The notes under the pieces: generated by a model
Told to the model about the DNA's origin: nothing
What the model saw: only the letters and a program-made list of their open reading frames with translations
Databases searched by the model: none
Source: Spirosoma arboris
Lineage (GTDB): Bacteria; Bacteroidota; Bacteroidia; Cytophagales; Spirosomataceae
NCBI RefSeq assembly: GCF_009754945.1
Contig: NZ_WPIN01000003.1
Span: 372,001 to 436,000 of the forward strand
Length of the DNA: 64,000 nucleotides
Direction of reading: 5' to 3'
Shown: one piece after another, positions 8,699 to 16,635 of the stretch
Numbering within the stretch: position 1 is the first letter of the stretch
Layout: every line of letters begins with the position of its first letter
Made by a program: the position numbers and the translations under genes

Positions 8699-10048
8699 TT
8701 AGCGATTGATTAAACTGCCAGTTGCTTTTTTCCAGTCTAACTCGGCAGTGCGAAGATTGACCAGCGTCGTTAAGTAGTTGTTCTGTGCATCACGAAGTGA
8801 ATTTTCGGCCTGGACAACGTCGGTAATATCGACCGTGCCTTCTTTGAATTGGAGTTGTGTTTGTGTGTAGACTTTTTCGGCGAGTGTTACCTGGCTTTGA
8901 TTTGTGGTCAGGTTCTGTTGTTCGACCAGAAACTTGTTGCGGGAATTAGCGATGTCCATCGAAATCGACTCACGGGTTTGACGCAGTTGTACATCTAACT
9001 TCTGGTCATCAATTTTCTTCTGGCCTAGTTTGGCTTTCCGTGCCAGTCCATCGAACACATTCCAGTTCAGTTGGAGACCTAGCCAATAGCCCGGCAAATT
9101 TTTGGCGTAGGAATTATCTCCCCCAATAGCATACACTGTGCTGTTAGCCACACCATACGCATTAACTGTAGGCACAAAGCTAGATTTGACGTTTTGCTGC
9201 TCTAAGCCATTGATTATTTTTTGCTGATCAATCAGTTGCAAATCCGTCCGATTAATCGTGTATTCATTACCGGGCGCTACTGGAATGGTTTTTTCAATGC
9301 CAGTAGCGACTTGTAGTGAATCGGTTTGGGCTAATCCCGTCAAGAATTTCAGATTATTAAGCAACTGGTTGTACGTTGCCTGGAGTGATTCGATCTGCGT
9401 CTGCGATGCCGTTTTGCTAAGTTGCAGACGATCAACGTCGATACCCTGAGCTAATTGATTTTGACGACGTAATTCGGTGATGCGAATAAGCCGCTCCGTA
9501 GCGATCAGGTTGCTCCGCAAAAAGGCAATTTGCTGAGCGGTCGTTTGCAGGTTGTAATACGTAGCCGATACGTTGTAGGCCACATCTTCCTTTACTTTCT
9601 GCGTTTGCAGCGCTGATAAATTCCGGCTGGCTTTGGCGGCTTTTGTCGCAATCAATAAAGACTGATTATATAGCGCCTGCGTAGCCTGCACACTCGTTGA
9701 TAGGTTATACGGCAGGCCGAATGCCACGGCGGAATACGATCCTTCGGGTCCGCCAAAAACCGATGCCGGAATAACCTGACCCGGAATTTTCAGATAGCGT
9801 CGGTAATCGCCCGTCAAATTGACCTGTGGGCGTGCGTTGGCTCTTACTTCAGCAATCTGGGCCTCGGTTTTGATTTCATCAAGCCGGGCCGACTGCACAC
9901 TGAAGTTGTTGGTTAAGGCCTTATTAATCAATTGATCAAGTGTCTGATCCTGCGCCAGAACCAGCGAGTTTCCCAATAGGAAGGGAATTACAGCAAGGTA
10001 CCACCGAATAGTTCTTAGGGATGGTGTTGATGGGCTCGATTTAAACAT
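8699..10048 (-). CDS. TolC-family outer membrane efflux channel
   Basis: The 449-residue protein has a signal sequence (cleavage near VLAQDQ) and the two helical repeats of the outer-membrane efflux family, for example LDQLINKALTNNFSVQSARL near the N terminus and QTQLQFKEGTVDITDVVQAE near the C terminus. It would be the exit duct of the tripartite pump. Its start is preceded by a putative TetR operator (10066-10086), which suggests a promoter of its own in addition to any readthrough from tetR. Confidence 0.93.
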   Translation of the reverse strand: MFKSSPSTPSLRTIRWYLAVIPFLLGNSLVLAQDQTLDQLINKALTNNFSVQSARLDEIKTEAQIAEVRANARPQVNLTGDYRRYLKIPGQVIPASVFGGPEGSYSAVAFGLPYNLSTSVQATQALYNQSLLIATKAAKASRNLSALQTQKVKEDVAYNVSATYYNLQTTAQQIAFLRSNLIATERLIRITELRRQNQLAQGIDVDRLQLSKTASQTQIESLQATYNQLLNNLKFLTGLAQTDSLQVATGIEKTIPVAPGNEYTINRTDLQLIDQQKIINGLEQQNVKSSFVPTVNAYGVANSTVYAIGGDNSYAKNLPGYWLGLQLNWNVFDGLARKAKLGQKKIDDQKLDVQLRQTRESISMDIANSRNKFLVEQQNLTTNQSQVTLAEKVYTQTQLQFKEGTVDITDVVQAENSLRDAQNNYLTTLVNLRTAELDWKKATGSLINR

Positions 10049-10065
10049 TGTATTTAATTGATAAT

Positions 10066-10086
10066 TTTAAAAATTTGTTTAAAACA
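10066..10086. promoter_or_regulatory. putative TetR operator upstream of tolC
   Basis: The 21-bp site reads TTTAAAAATTTGTTTAAA followed by ACA and matches 18 of 21 positions of the palindromic site at 10808-10828 upstream of tetR, in the same orientation relative to transcription. It sits 18 bp before the tolC start. Two matching sites flanking a TetR gene make an autoregulatory circuit likely; binding is inferred. Confidence 0.6.
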
Positions 10087-10104
10087 TGGACAAAAAAAAA
10101 GCGG

Positions 10105-10749
10105 TTAAGCTTTTTCGAACTCAAATAGATAGTTGGTAATCATGTCAATGACTAGGTTCTTATGCTTGTCGGCAAATTCGTCAAATTGACCTTCAGTCAT
10201 CTGCCACATTTTCATGTGCATAGCTTTGCCAATAAACAGAAACTGAATATTACAAAAGATCATAGGCATGAGGTGAATGGCACTGATTTCCCGGATCGTT
10301 CCAAGATTAACTTCCTTCTGAAGCTGCTCTTCGAACATCGAGTGATGAATTTGTTTCATGACGCCCATGCAACTCGCCATACGATCCGGATTGCGGTGTA
10401 TTTCGTTCATGACGAAGAGCGACAGGCTAGGGTTCTCTTTCATCAATTGGAAATCATGATTAATTAACTCAGCAATCTTTTCCCGCAGACTGATTGGATG
10501 ATTCATAATATCAATCATGCCATTGAAGAATAGCTGAAGCATTTCTTCAAAGATGTTCATGAACAACTTTTCCTTACTGCGGAAGTAATAATTTGTCAAA
10601 GCGATATTAATACTAGCCGCTTCGGCAATATCCCGTGACGTAGCTCCGTCGAATCCCTTTTCCAGGAATACCCGCTTAGCCGCTTCCCGAATGCGCTCTT
10701 CGGTTGACTTTGAGGGGAGAGATAGGCTACAATCCATATTCTTTTTCAT
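10105..10749 (-). CDS. TetR-family transcriptional regulator of the efflux operon
   Basis: The 214 residues contain an N-terminal TetR DNA-binding domain (about residues 15-65, with RIREAAKRVFLEKGFDGATS and the recognition region NIALTNYYFRSKEKLF) and an all-helical ligand-binding C-terminal domain. It lies first in the row tetR-tolC-adaptor-permease, behind a consensus promoter (10760-10790) and beside a palindromic site. After its stop there is a short AAAAAGC/GCTTTTT stem with a T run, so transcription may partly end here. It presumably represses itself and the pump until a ligand binds. Confidence 0.9.
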   Translation of the reverse strand: MKKNMDCSLSLPSKSTEERIREAAKRVFLEKGFDGATSRDIAEAASINIALTNYYFRSKEKLFMNIFEEMLQLFFNGMIDIMNHPISLREKIAELINHDFQLMKENPSLSLFVMNEIHRNPDRMASCMGVMKQIHHSMFEEQLQKEVNLGTIREISAIHLMPMIFCNIQFLFIGKAMHMKMWQMTEGQFDEFADKHKNLVIDMITNYLFEFEKA

Positions 10750-10759
10750 GTTGACGATT

Positions 10760-10790
10760 CAAAAGTATGTTGTGCTTTTGTAACAAGCAA
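10760..10790 (-). promoter_or_regulatory. Bacteroidota-type promoter for tetR
   Basis: On the minus strand TTG (plus 10788-10790) is followed after 20 bp by TACTTTTG (plus 10760-10767), matching the Bacteroidota consensus TTG-N19-20-TAnnTTTG. The -7 box ends 10 bp before the tetR start, so the leader would be very short. Confidence 0.7.
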
Positions 10791-10807
10791 TATTTTCAAA
10801 TAGTTTT

Positions 10808-10828
10808 TTTAAACAAATGTTTAAAACA
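10808..10828. promoter_or_regulatory. palindromic TetR operator upstream of tetR
   Basis: TTTAAAC-AAAT-GTTTAAA (10808-10825) is a perfect 7-bp inverted repeat extended by ACA. It lies just upstream of the -33 element of the tetR promoter, and a near copy lies before tolC. Its size and symmetry fit a TetR dimer site. Confidence 0.65.
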
Positions 10829-10948
10829 GTGATTAAAGCAAATAAATCATACGAATAATACAAATATAACCTTTCTTTTCTATAACTCTCTCACGTTTCA
10901 CTGAGACTTAGTCCGCTTATACGCACGAGCTTTCCAATCGAAAACCCG

Positions 10949-10956
10949 TATCTTTG
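10949..10956 (+). promoter_or_regulatory. putative -7 element for the DUF4254 gene
   Basis: TATCTTTG matches the Bacteroidota -7 motif TAnnTTTG and lies 17 bp before the ATG at 10974. No clear TTG is present at -33, so the call rests on one box and its position. Confidence 0.4.
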
Positions 10957-10973
10957 CGGATGATTAATCGCCT

Positions 10974-11576
10974 ATGAACGCTACGTTTGCTAACGACATT
11001 TTCCGTCAGAGTATTCAGAATTACCACCTGACCGATTTTGTCGACACCCCCATTCATAACCCGTATTCATCGAACGGAATTGCTTTTCTATTATATCAGA
11101 AGAACTGGATTGATACGGTTCAATGGCATCTGGAAGATATCATCCGCAGTCCAACTATCCAGCCCGACGAATTAGTTGCGATCAAACGTCGGATTGACCA
11201 GTCGAACCAGGATCGTACTGATACAGTGGAGTTAATCGATAGTTGGTTTTCTGATCTGTTTCTGGATATAATGCCCAAACCAGCGGCCCGTATGAACTCC
11301 GAGACGCCAGCCTGGCTCCTCGATCGGATGTCGATTCTGCAACTCAAACTGTATCACTTTCGGGAACAAGTCGAACGACAATCTGTTTCAGATGAACATC
11401 GCCAGAAAGCTCAACAGAAATTGAACGTACTGATCGAACAGGAAAGTGATCTGGCCCGCTGCTTTGATGAGTTAATCGAAGACATCCAAAACGGCGACCG
11501 GTATATGAAAGTGTACCGCCAGATGAAGATGTATAACGACCCAACGCTGAATCCCATACTTTACGGACAGCCATAA
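10974..11576 (+). CDS. DUF4254 domain protein
   Basis: This 200-residue cytosolic, helix-rich protein resembles the DUF4254 family, which in Bacteroidota usually lies beside GT9 heptosyltransferase genes as here. The conserved-looking stretch is YQKNWIDTVQWHLEDIIRSP (about residues 41-60), followed by RTDTVELIDSW. No enzymatic motif is visible. Genomic association suggests a role in lipopolysaccharide or surface-glycan assembly, but the function of the family is not known to me. Confidence 0.75.
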   Translation: MNATFANDIFRQSIQNYHLTDFVDTPIHNPYSSNGIAFLLYQKNWIDTVQWHLEDIIRSPTIQPDELVAIKRRIDQSNQDRTDTVELIDSWFSDLFLDIMPKPAARMNSETPAWLLDRMSILQLKLYHFREQVERQSVSDEHRQKAQQKLNVLIEQESDLARCFDELIEDIQNGDRYMKVYRQMKMYNDPTLNPILYGQP

Positions 11577-11577
11577 A

Positions 11578-11647
11578 TATGTATGAGGTATGATATAGGA
11601 TATATCTTCTATGCCTATCATATATCCTATATCATACCTCATACATA
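11578..11647. repeat. perfect 28-bp intergenic inverted repeat
   Basis: Arms 11578-11605 and 11620-11647 are perfectly complementary over 28 bp, with a 14-base loop. The arm is AT-rich (TATGTATGAGGTATGATATA and on). It begins one base after the DUF4254 stop and ends 12 bp before the GT9 start, so it fills the whole spacer. No T run follows, so it is not a standard terminator. Confidence 0.9.
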
Positions 11648-11659
11648 CCATATCTTGCC

Positions 11660-12724
11660 TTGAAAAAAAGCCTGCTTCTTCTCCGCTTTTCGGCCATGGG
11701 CGATGTTGCCTTGCTGGCACCTGTCGTTCAGGCGTTCACGCAACGATACCCTGATGTAGGCATTACATTAGTAACTCGGGCAAAATTCGCTGTCTTTTTC
11801 GAACAGTTTCCAAACGTTCGTGTTGTAGGAGCCGATTTCGACGGGCGGCACAAAGGGTTCGGGGGATTGGTTCGATTGTTCAACGAATTACGGCAATTAG
11901 CTTCGTTTGAGGTAGTGGTCGATGCCCATCAAAATCTGCGATCGGGTGTTTTGAAAAGCCTGTTCCGACTCGTAGGGGTTCCGTCTGCAACGATTGACAA
12001 AGGCAGAAAGGAGAAAAAAGAACTTACCAGGAAGGAGAATAAAGTCCGTCGTAAGTTGATGCATAGTGTGGAACGATATGCAAAGGTATTCGACAGAGCA
12101 GGTTTTACCCTTCAACCTTCGCAAACGTTTCAGTTTCCGCCGTTTACCTCCACCGAAAACGAGCTTACTACGTTCCTGAATCGTCATACGATTAGTTCAG
12201 CTATACCCTGGCTTGGTATAGCCCCCTTTGCTCAACATGAGCAAAAAATGTGGCCATTCGAGCGATTTGCTCCTTTACTGGATCAACTCTATGCAAAAAC
12301 ACCCATCACTATTTTCTTTTTTGGTGGAGGAGAAAGTGAGCTTGCACAACTTGAAGCACTGCGCCAGCAATTTCCGCAAGCGATACTGGTAGCGGGGAAG
12401 CTTTCAATGGCCGCAGAACTGTCTCTTATTCGACAGCTGAATGGGATGTTGTGTATGGATTCGGGGAATATGCATCTGGCATCATTGAGTGGCGTACCGA
12501 TATTATCAATCTGGGGAGCCACTCATCCCGATGCCGGTTTTGGTCCCTGGGGGCAAGGTAGTGAAGCGATTGTTCAAATTCCTGCTGATATACTTACCTG
12601 CCGCCCTTGTTCAGTATTCGGCAATAAACCCTGCTGGAGGGGTGATTTGGCCTGCTTGAATGCTATTTCGGTGGAAGCAGTAGCGGAAAGGGCTCTGGAG
12701 ATGCTGGGCGTGAAAATTCAGTAA
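11660..12724 (+). CDS. GT9 family glycosyltransferase (heptosyltransferase-like)
   Basis: The protein has a GT-B fold signature for family 9: the N terminus KSLLLLRFSAMGDVALLAPV and, in the C-terminal half, LNGMLCMDSGNMHLASLSGVPILSIWGATHP, which lines the ADP-heptose site. The 354-residue length is normal. The start is a TTG at 11660, chosen because the first strand of GT9 proteins begins right there; the next ATG would remove it. It should add a heptose or similar sugar to the LPS core at the inner face of the inner membrane. A second GT9 gene lies at 13197 on the other strand. Confidence 0.88.
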   Translation: MKKSLLLLRFSAMGDVALLAPVVQAFTQRYPDVGITLVTRAKFAVFFEQFPNVRVVGADFDGRHKGFGGLVRLFNELRQLASFEVVVDAHQNLRSGVLKSLFRLVGVPSATIDKGRKEKKELTRKENKVRRKLMHSVERYAKVFDRAGFTLQPSQTFQFPPFTSTENELTTFLNRHTISSAIPWLGIAPFAQHEQKMWPFERFAPLLDQLYAKTPITIFFFGGGESELAQLEALRQQFPQAILVAGKLSMAAELSLIRQLNGMLCMDSGNMHLASLSGVPILSIWGATHPDAGFGPWGQGSEAIVQIPADILTCRPCSVFGNKPCWRGDLACLNAISVEAVAERALEMLGVKIQ

Positions 12725-12763
12725 AGACACGATTTCATTTGTCTCCAGCTCAAGCCAACAACA

Positions 12764-13108
12764 TTAAGGAAGTTTCTCGCGTAAAATCTGTAAAATCAAT
12801 TCTTGGCCTACCTTTAACTTTTCCTGGCTAGCCATTAGATCCTCCTGACTAGCCTTTAACTCTTTCTGGCTAGCCTTTAACTCGTCTTGGCCAGCTTTCA
12901 ACAGCTCCTGACCGGCTTTTAACTCTTCGTATTGTTTTTGAGTCGTTATAGTCAAATTTGTAATACCCTTGGCGGCTGTGTTGGCATTTTGATCGGCACG
13001 AGTAGCCACCTCAACGAGTTTGCCCTGACCTTCAATTAGGCGGTCAACTTTTTGAAGTACATCAGCCATTATCGGCTCAATCTGGTCAAGGCGTTTATCG
13101 GGAGTCAT
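12764..13108 (-). CDS. coiled-coil protein with tandem heptad repeats
   Basis: The preferred start is the ATG at 13108 (114 residues). The C-terminal half consists of imperfect 7-residue repeats of the type LKASQKE/LKAGQDE, about seven in a row, encoded by a 21-bp tandem DNA repeat between about 12800 and 12930. This predicts a continuous amphipathic coiled coil, probably self-associating. The N-terminal half is also helical and polar. There is no signal peptide. The function is unknown; repeat number is expected to vary between strains. Confidence 0.7.
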   Translation of the reverse strand: MTPDKRLDQIEPIMADVLQKVDRLIEGQGKLVEVATRADQNANTAAKGITNLTITTQKQYEELKAGQELLKAGQDELKASQKELKASQEDLMASQEKLKVGQELILQILREKLP

Positions 13109-13196
13109 ATTATCAATTGTAAAGCAGTGCTCAAATATAAACACTTTTAAGCCATTAGCCTACATGAAGATTTTTATAAATCTCCCCTGACGCCTT

Positions 13197-14192
13197 TCAC
13201 TCAAAATTCTTCTTTGCCCGCAGTTCCTTTACTTCAAAATCGAATGGGAGGCTGTTCATGCATTTGAAGTGCTTCATGGGGCAAGTGCCCGAATTAGTCA
13301 CTGAGCAGGGGCGGCAGCCTAGGCCAGAGGCTTCGAGCCGGACATGGGGTGTTTTATACGGATAAAATCCGAATTGGGGTGTAGTACTCCCCCAAATGGA
13401 GTATACTTTTTTGCGGAAAGCTGCGGCAATGTGCATCAGGCCTGTATCGTGACTGAATACCACTCGCGCCTGTTGCAGCAGAGATGCGGACTGATTGAGA
13501 TTATAATAGCCACAGGCGTTGTAAATCTGCCGCTTGCCAACGGCTTGCATAATAGAATCGCCTACCTTTCGATCGGCTTTGTCACCCAGCAGGACAATCG
13601 GGTAATTGATTTTGATGCATAGCTCAATCATCCGCAAAACGGGCAATCGGCGAGTTAGACTTTGCCCGCCAATAGCGTACGCAACAAAACCGCGTTGGTG
13701 CGTTTCGGGAAGCCAGTCTATTTCGACTTCGTCTTTATACGGGATGAAATAATCTAGCCCTCGCCCATCGTTTTCAGCACCCAGAGGCTGCACTGTTGCC
13801 ATATAGCGGTCCACAATGTGCTGTTCGGCCATGGCGTTCACTTTCCACCGGATATAAAGCCATTCCCGAAACGGTTGTTTTTCAACACTGTATGAACGAC
13901 TACCCAGAGTTGCTTTAATAAGGCTGGTTAGGGCTGTATTTTGCAGATCAATCACATAATCGAACTGTTCAGTCCGGAGTTCTTTGATTAATCGATACAG
14001 GCTCCCATCAATATAATGTGCCTGCGTAATATACGGGTTATAGTCTATGATTGACTGATAGGCTCGTTTCGTACAAAAATGCAGAACCGCATTCGGAACC
14101 TGTTGTTTCAGGCAACGGACAACTGGGGTCGTTAGCACAACATCACCAATAGAGGCAAACTGTAAAACCAATATTTTTACCGGACGAGCCAT
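13197..14192 (-). CDS. GT9 family glycosyltransferase
   Basis: This 331-residue GT-B protein begins VKILVLQFASIGDVVLTTPV, the family 9 N-terminal signature, and carries the nucleotide-sugar region ARVVFSHDTGLMHIAAAFRKK with SIWGSTTPQFG after it. Four cysteines near the C terminus (CRPC and CPMKHFKC) are also present in many Bacteroidota GT9 proteins. It is a likely LPS-core or surface-glycan transferase and is distinct from the other GT9 protein at 11660. Confidence 0.88.
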   Translation of the reverse strand: MARPVKILVLQFASIGDVVLTTPVVRCLKQQVPNAVLHFCTKRAYQSIIDYNPYITQAHYIDGSLYRLIKELRTEQFDYVIDLQNTALTSLIKATLGSRSYSVEKQPFREWLYIRWKVNAMAEQHIVDRYMATVQPLGAENDGRGLDYFIPYKDEVEIDWLPETHQRGFVAYAIGGQSLTRRLPVLRMIELCIKINYPIVLLGDKADRKVGDSIMQAVGKRQIYNACGYYNLNQSASLLQQARVVFSHDTGLMHIAAAFRKKVYSIWGSTTPQFGFYPYKTPHVRLEASGLGCRPCSVTNSGTCPMKHFKCMNSLPFDFEVKELRAKKNFE

Positions 14193-14244
14193 GCTACGAT
14201 TATTTATACAAAACTATCTTTTTTTATCGCAACTCCCCGACCGA

Positions 14245-14409
14245 TTAATAAGTCCACCAACGGGGTTTGGTTGGGGTCTGATAGAGACTATTTTCGCAGT
14301 TAATACAGGGAGTATTTGTTGAATAAGGCACGTTGACTGGCAAATCTACTATGTGACTTCCTGCATAACGCCTTAAACGGAAGTCACAACTGTAAAGAGC
14401 GACAGCAAA
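14245..14409 (-). pseudogene. C-terminal remnant of a DUF4249 lipoprotein gene
   Basis: Minus-strand translation of this stretch gives an open frame ending CINCENSLYQTPTKPRWWTY and a stop. This matches the extreme C termini of the two intact DUF4249 genes just upstream (CVVCENSLYRTPNKPRWWQF and CVVCENSQYRTPIKPRWW). No start or lipobox is present, and tandem TAG codons lie in frame upstream. A third tandem copy appears to have been lost except for its tail. The part upstream of about 14330 does not align clearly with the other two copies. Confidence 0.65.
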
Positions 14410-14477
14410 CTACTAATCGTTACAATGTTTCGTCGAAGTAGATGCAAAACATTCCTCATTCGGTTTCCAAAAATAGC

Positions 14478-15545
14478 TTAAAACTGCCACCAGCGGGGTT
14501 TATTAGGTGTACGGTATAAACTATTTTCACAAACAACACAAGCTGAAGGTTGTGGCACTACGATTACTGGGTCCACATCTGGTACGCCCTGCCCGTCGCT
14601 ACGATCTACATTAATATACTGTTCAGAAATACCCGTCGCCCCAAAAAAGCCGTAAACCAATGTAGTTGGATCATTCACGCAGTGTAGATTACCCTGTACC
14701 GACGAAGGAGCAGCGTCAAAAAGTCCACCTGTGTTGTTTACCAGCCCTTTTACACTCTTCCAGAACTCGTAAGCCCCTTTACTGATGGCCTGCTGCTGCA
14801 CCTCGAGATAGTAACGACTAGTCGATTTGTAAGGGACGCGCATGATAGGCTGGCGACTAATAGCCTGTCCATTAATGTTCACATCGGAGCTAAGGCTGAT
14901 GCAGGTATAACAGCGGGTAATATCCCAACAATTTGAACAGCAGCCTAAACCCGTTATAGTACCATCTTTCAACTCCCGACTAGAACAAACCGCTGTAAAT
15001 TCATAGTGCGTCCAGTTCCATTTATAATAGTTTCCTGGTGCTTCAGGATCTTTGGTATCCAAATAGACATTCCAACCCTGGTTTTTAGCGAAACTAACCC
15101 CGCCTGTTTCTACAGAATATTCATAATACAGCTTTTGAATGGGTGGAGCCGCCTGTAATAACTCAGCTTCCGACTCATACTGATTTCCAGCTTTTGTCTT
15201 AATTGTCAGTTTGTAACTTCGCCCTGCAACGCCCTGAATGCCATTGGCGGCAGTGCTATATGTTCCGCCCGGCGACTGCTCTGTCAGAACTTCCTGATTG
15301 CCCAGATTATCAGAAATCGTTACGACGGCACCTGTTTCGAGCAGATTCAAGCTTGTGTAGGAATAGTCGGCAGTACGGGTCAGCTTAACCGAATAGGGTC
15401 CCGCTTGATCGGTAATTTGCCCCTCCACGATCAGCGAAGTAGGGATGCTCACCCGATCGGGCTGGAATTCGGTCACACATGAAACGACCAATACCATGAG
15501 CAACAAGCCAGCGTATTGCCAGATTCTTTTTCTAAATATATTCAT
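14478..15545 (-). CDS. DUF4249 outer-membrane lipoprotein
   Basis: The N terminus is a lipoprotein signal with the lipobox LVVSC, followed by a beta-rich domain starting IPTSLIVEGQITDQAGPYSV. Clustered cysteines occur in the middle (GCCSNCWDITRCYTC) and at the end (CVVCENS). The start at 15545 was chosen because AGAAAGG lies 5 bp before it; in-frame ATG or TTG codons up to 15569 are possible. DUF4249 proteins are typically encoded next to a TonB-dependent receptor, as here, and may play a SusD-like surface role. The ligand is unknown. It is a tandem paralogue of the 15574 gene. Confidence 0.82.
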   Translation of the reverse strand: MNIFRKRIWQYAGLLLMVLVVSCVTEFQPDRVSIPTSLIVEGQITDQAGPYSVKLTRTADYSYTSLNLLETGAVVTISDNLGNQEVLTEQSPGGTYSTAANGIQGVAGRSYKLTIKTKAGNQYESEAELLQAAPPIQKLYYEYSVETGGVSFAKNQGWNVYLDTKDPEAPGNYYKWNWTHYEFTAVCSSRELKDGTITGLGCCSNCWDITRCYTCISLSSDVNINGQAISRQPIMRVPYKSTSRYYLEVQQQAISKGAYEFWKSVKGLVNNTGGLFDAAPSSVQGNLHCVNDPTTLVYGFFGATGISEQYINVDRSDGQGVPDVDPVIVVPQPSACVVCENSLYRTPNKPRWWQF

Positions 15546-15573
15546 CATCGCCTTTCTCATCTTTGTCAAAACG

Positions 15574-16635
15574 CTACCACCAGCGTGGCTTTATAGGTGT
15601 TCGGTACTGGCTATTTTCGCAAACGACACAAGTGGCTAATTCCGAAGCTGGATAGAGTGGCTCCGTATAATCTGGTGGCCCAATCGCATCACTTCGGTCA
15701 ATCAGTACATAGCTAACCGATTCACCTACAGCTCCAAAATAGCCATATACCGCCATTGTCGGATTCGTTACCGAATGCATATTACCAGCTATACTCCCCG
15801 GCGCGGAATCAAACAAACCGCCCGTATTCAGTACCTGTTGTTTTGCCGTTTTAAAGAACTCATATACACCCTTACTTAACCGTTGCTGGGTTACTTCGAG
15901 GTAGTATCGTGTACTGGCATCGTAGAGAACCCGTTCAATAAACTGCCGGCTAATCGAGTTTCCATTAATAGTTACATCAGACATGATATTGATACAGTTG
16001 ATATAACAACGGGTAATGTCCCAACAGTCCGAACAGCAGGGAATTCCCTCATAATGACCAGGAGCGCCTGAGATGTATACTCTCGTACAGGCCTTCGTAA
16101 ACTCATAATGCGCCCACTCCCAGCGGTAAAAATCACCGGGTGTTTCAGGATCTTTGCTGTCAACATATACATCCCATCCATTGGCTTTACCATTCGTTGA
16201 TGCGCCTGCATCGTAACGGTACTCGTAATACAATCGACCAATGGGTGGCGAAGCCTTAAGCTGTTCCGGTTCTGACTCATATTGTTCGCCATTACGGGCT
16301 CTAATGGTCAGTTTATACGTTCGACCCGCTATGCCTTGTAGCTTCGCAGTTTTATAGGTGCCTCCGGGCGACTGTTCTGTCAAAACCTCCTGATTGCCCA
16401 GGTCATCGGATATAATCACTGTTGCTCCTGTTTCGAGCAGATTTAAACTCTTGTAAGAATAGTCTGCCGTTCGGGTTAGTTTAACCAAGTAAGGCCCCGG
16501 CTGATCGGTAATCAATCCTTCAACAATCAATGCGGGTGGTATACTGACATTGCCCGGTTGGTATTCAGTTACGCAGGAAACAACCAGTAATAGAACCAGT
16601 GCAAGTTGAGCATATATGAAGCCCCGGAGCCTCAT
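15574..16635 (-). CDS. DUF4249 outer-membrane lipoprotein, tandem paralogue
   Basis: This 353-residue protein closely parallels its downstream neighbour: lipobox VVSC near residue 21, then IPPALIVEGLITDQPGPYLV, a mid-protein cysteine cluster (CCSDCWDITRCYINC) and the CVVCENSQYRTP tail. The start codon overlaps the stop of the TonB receptor gene by one base (TGATG), so the two are translationally coupled. The pair probably arose by tandem duplication. Confidence 0.85.
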   Translation of the reverse strand: MRLRGFIYAQLALVLLLVVSCVTEYQPGNVSIPPALIVEGLITDQPGPYLVKLTRTADYSYKSLNLLETGATVIISDDLGNQEVLTEQSPGGTYKTAKLQGIAGRTYKLTIRARNGEQYESEPEQLKASPPIGRLYYEYRYDAGASTNGKANGWDVYVDSKDPETPGDFYRWEWAHYEFTKACTRVYISGAPGHYEGIPCCSDCWDITRCYINCINIMSDVTINGNSISRQFIERVLYDASTRYYLEVTQQRLSKGVYEFFKTAKQQVLNTGGLFDSAPGSIAGNMHSVTNPTMAVYGYFGAVGESVSYVLIDRSDAIGPPDYTEPLYPASELATCVVCENSQYRTPIKPRWW

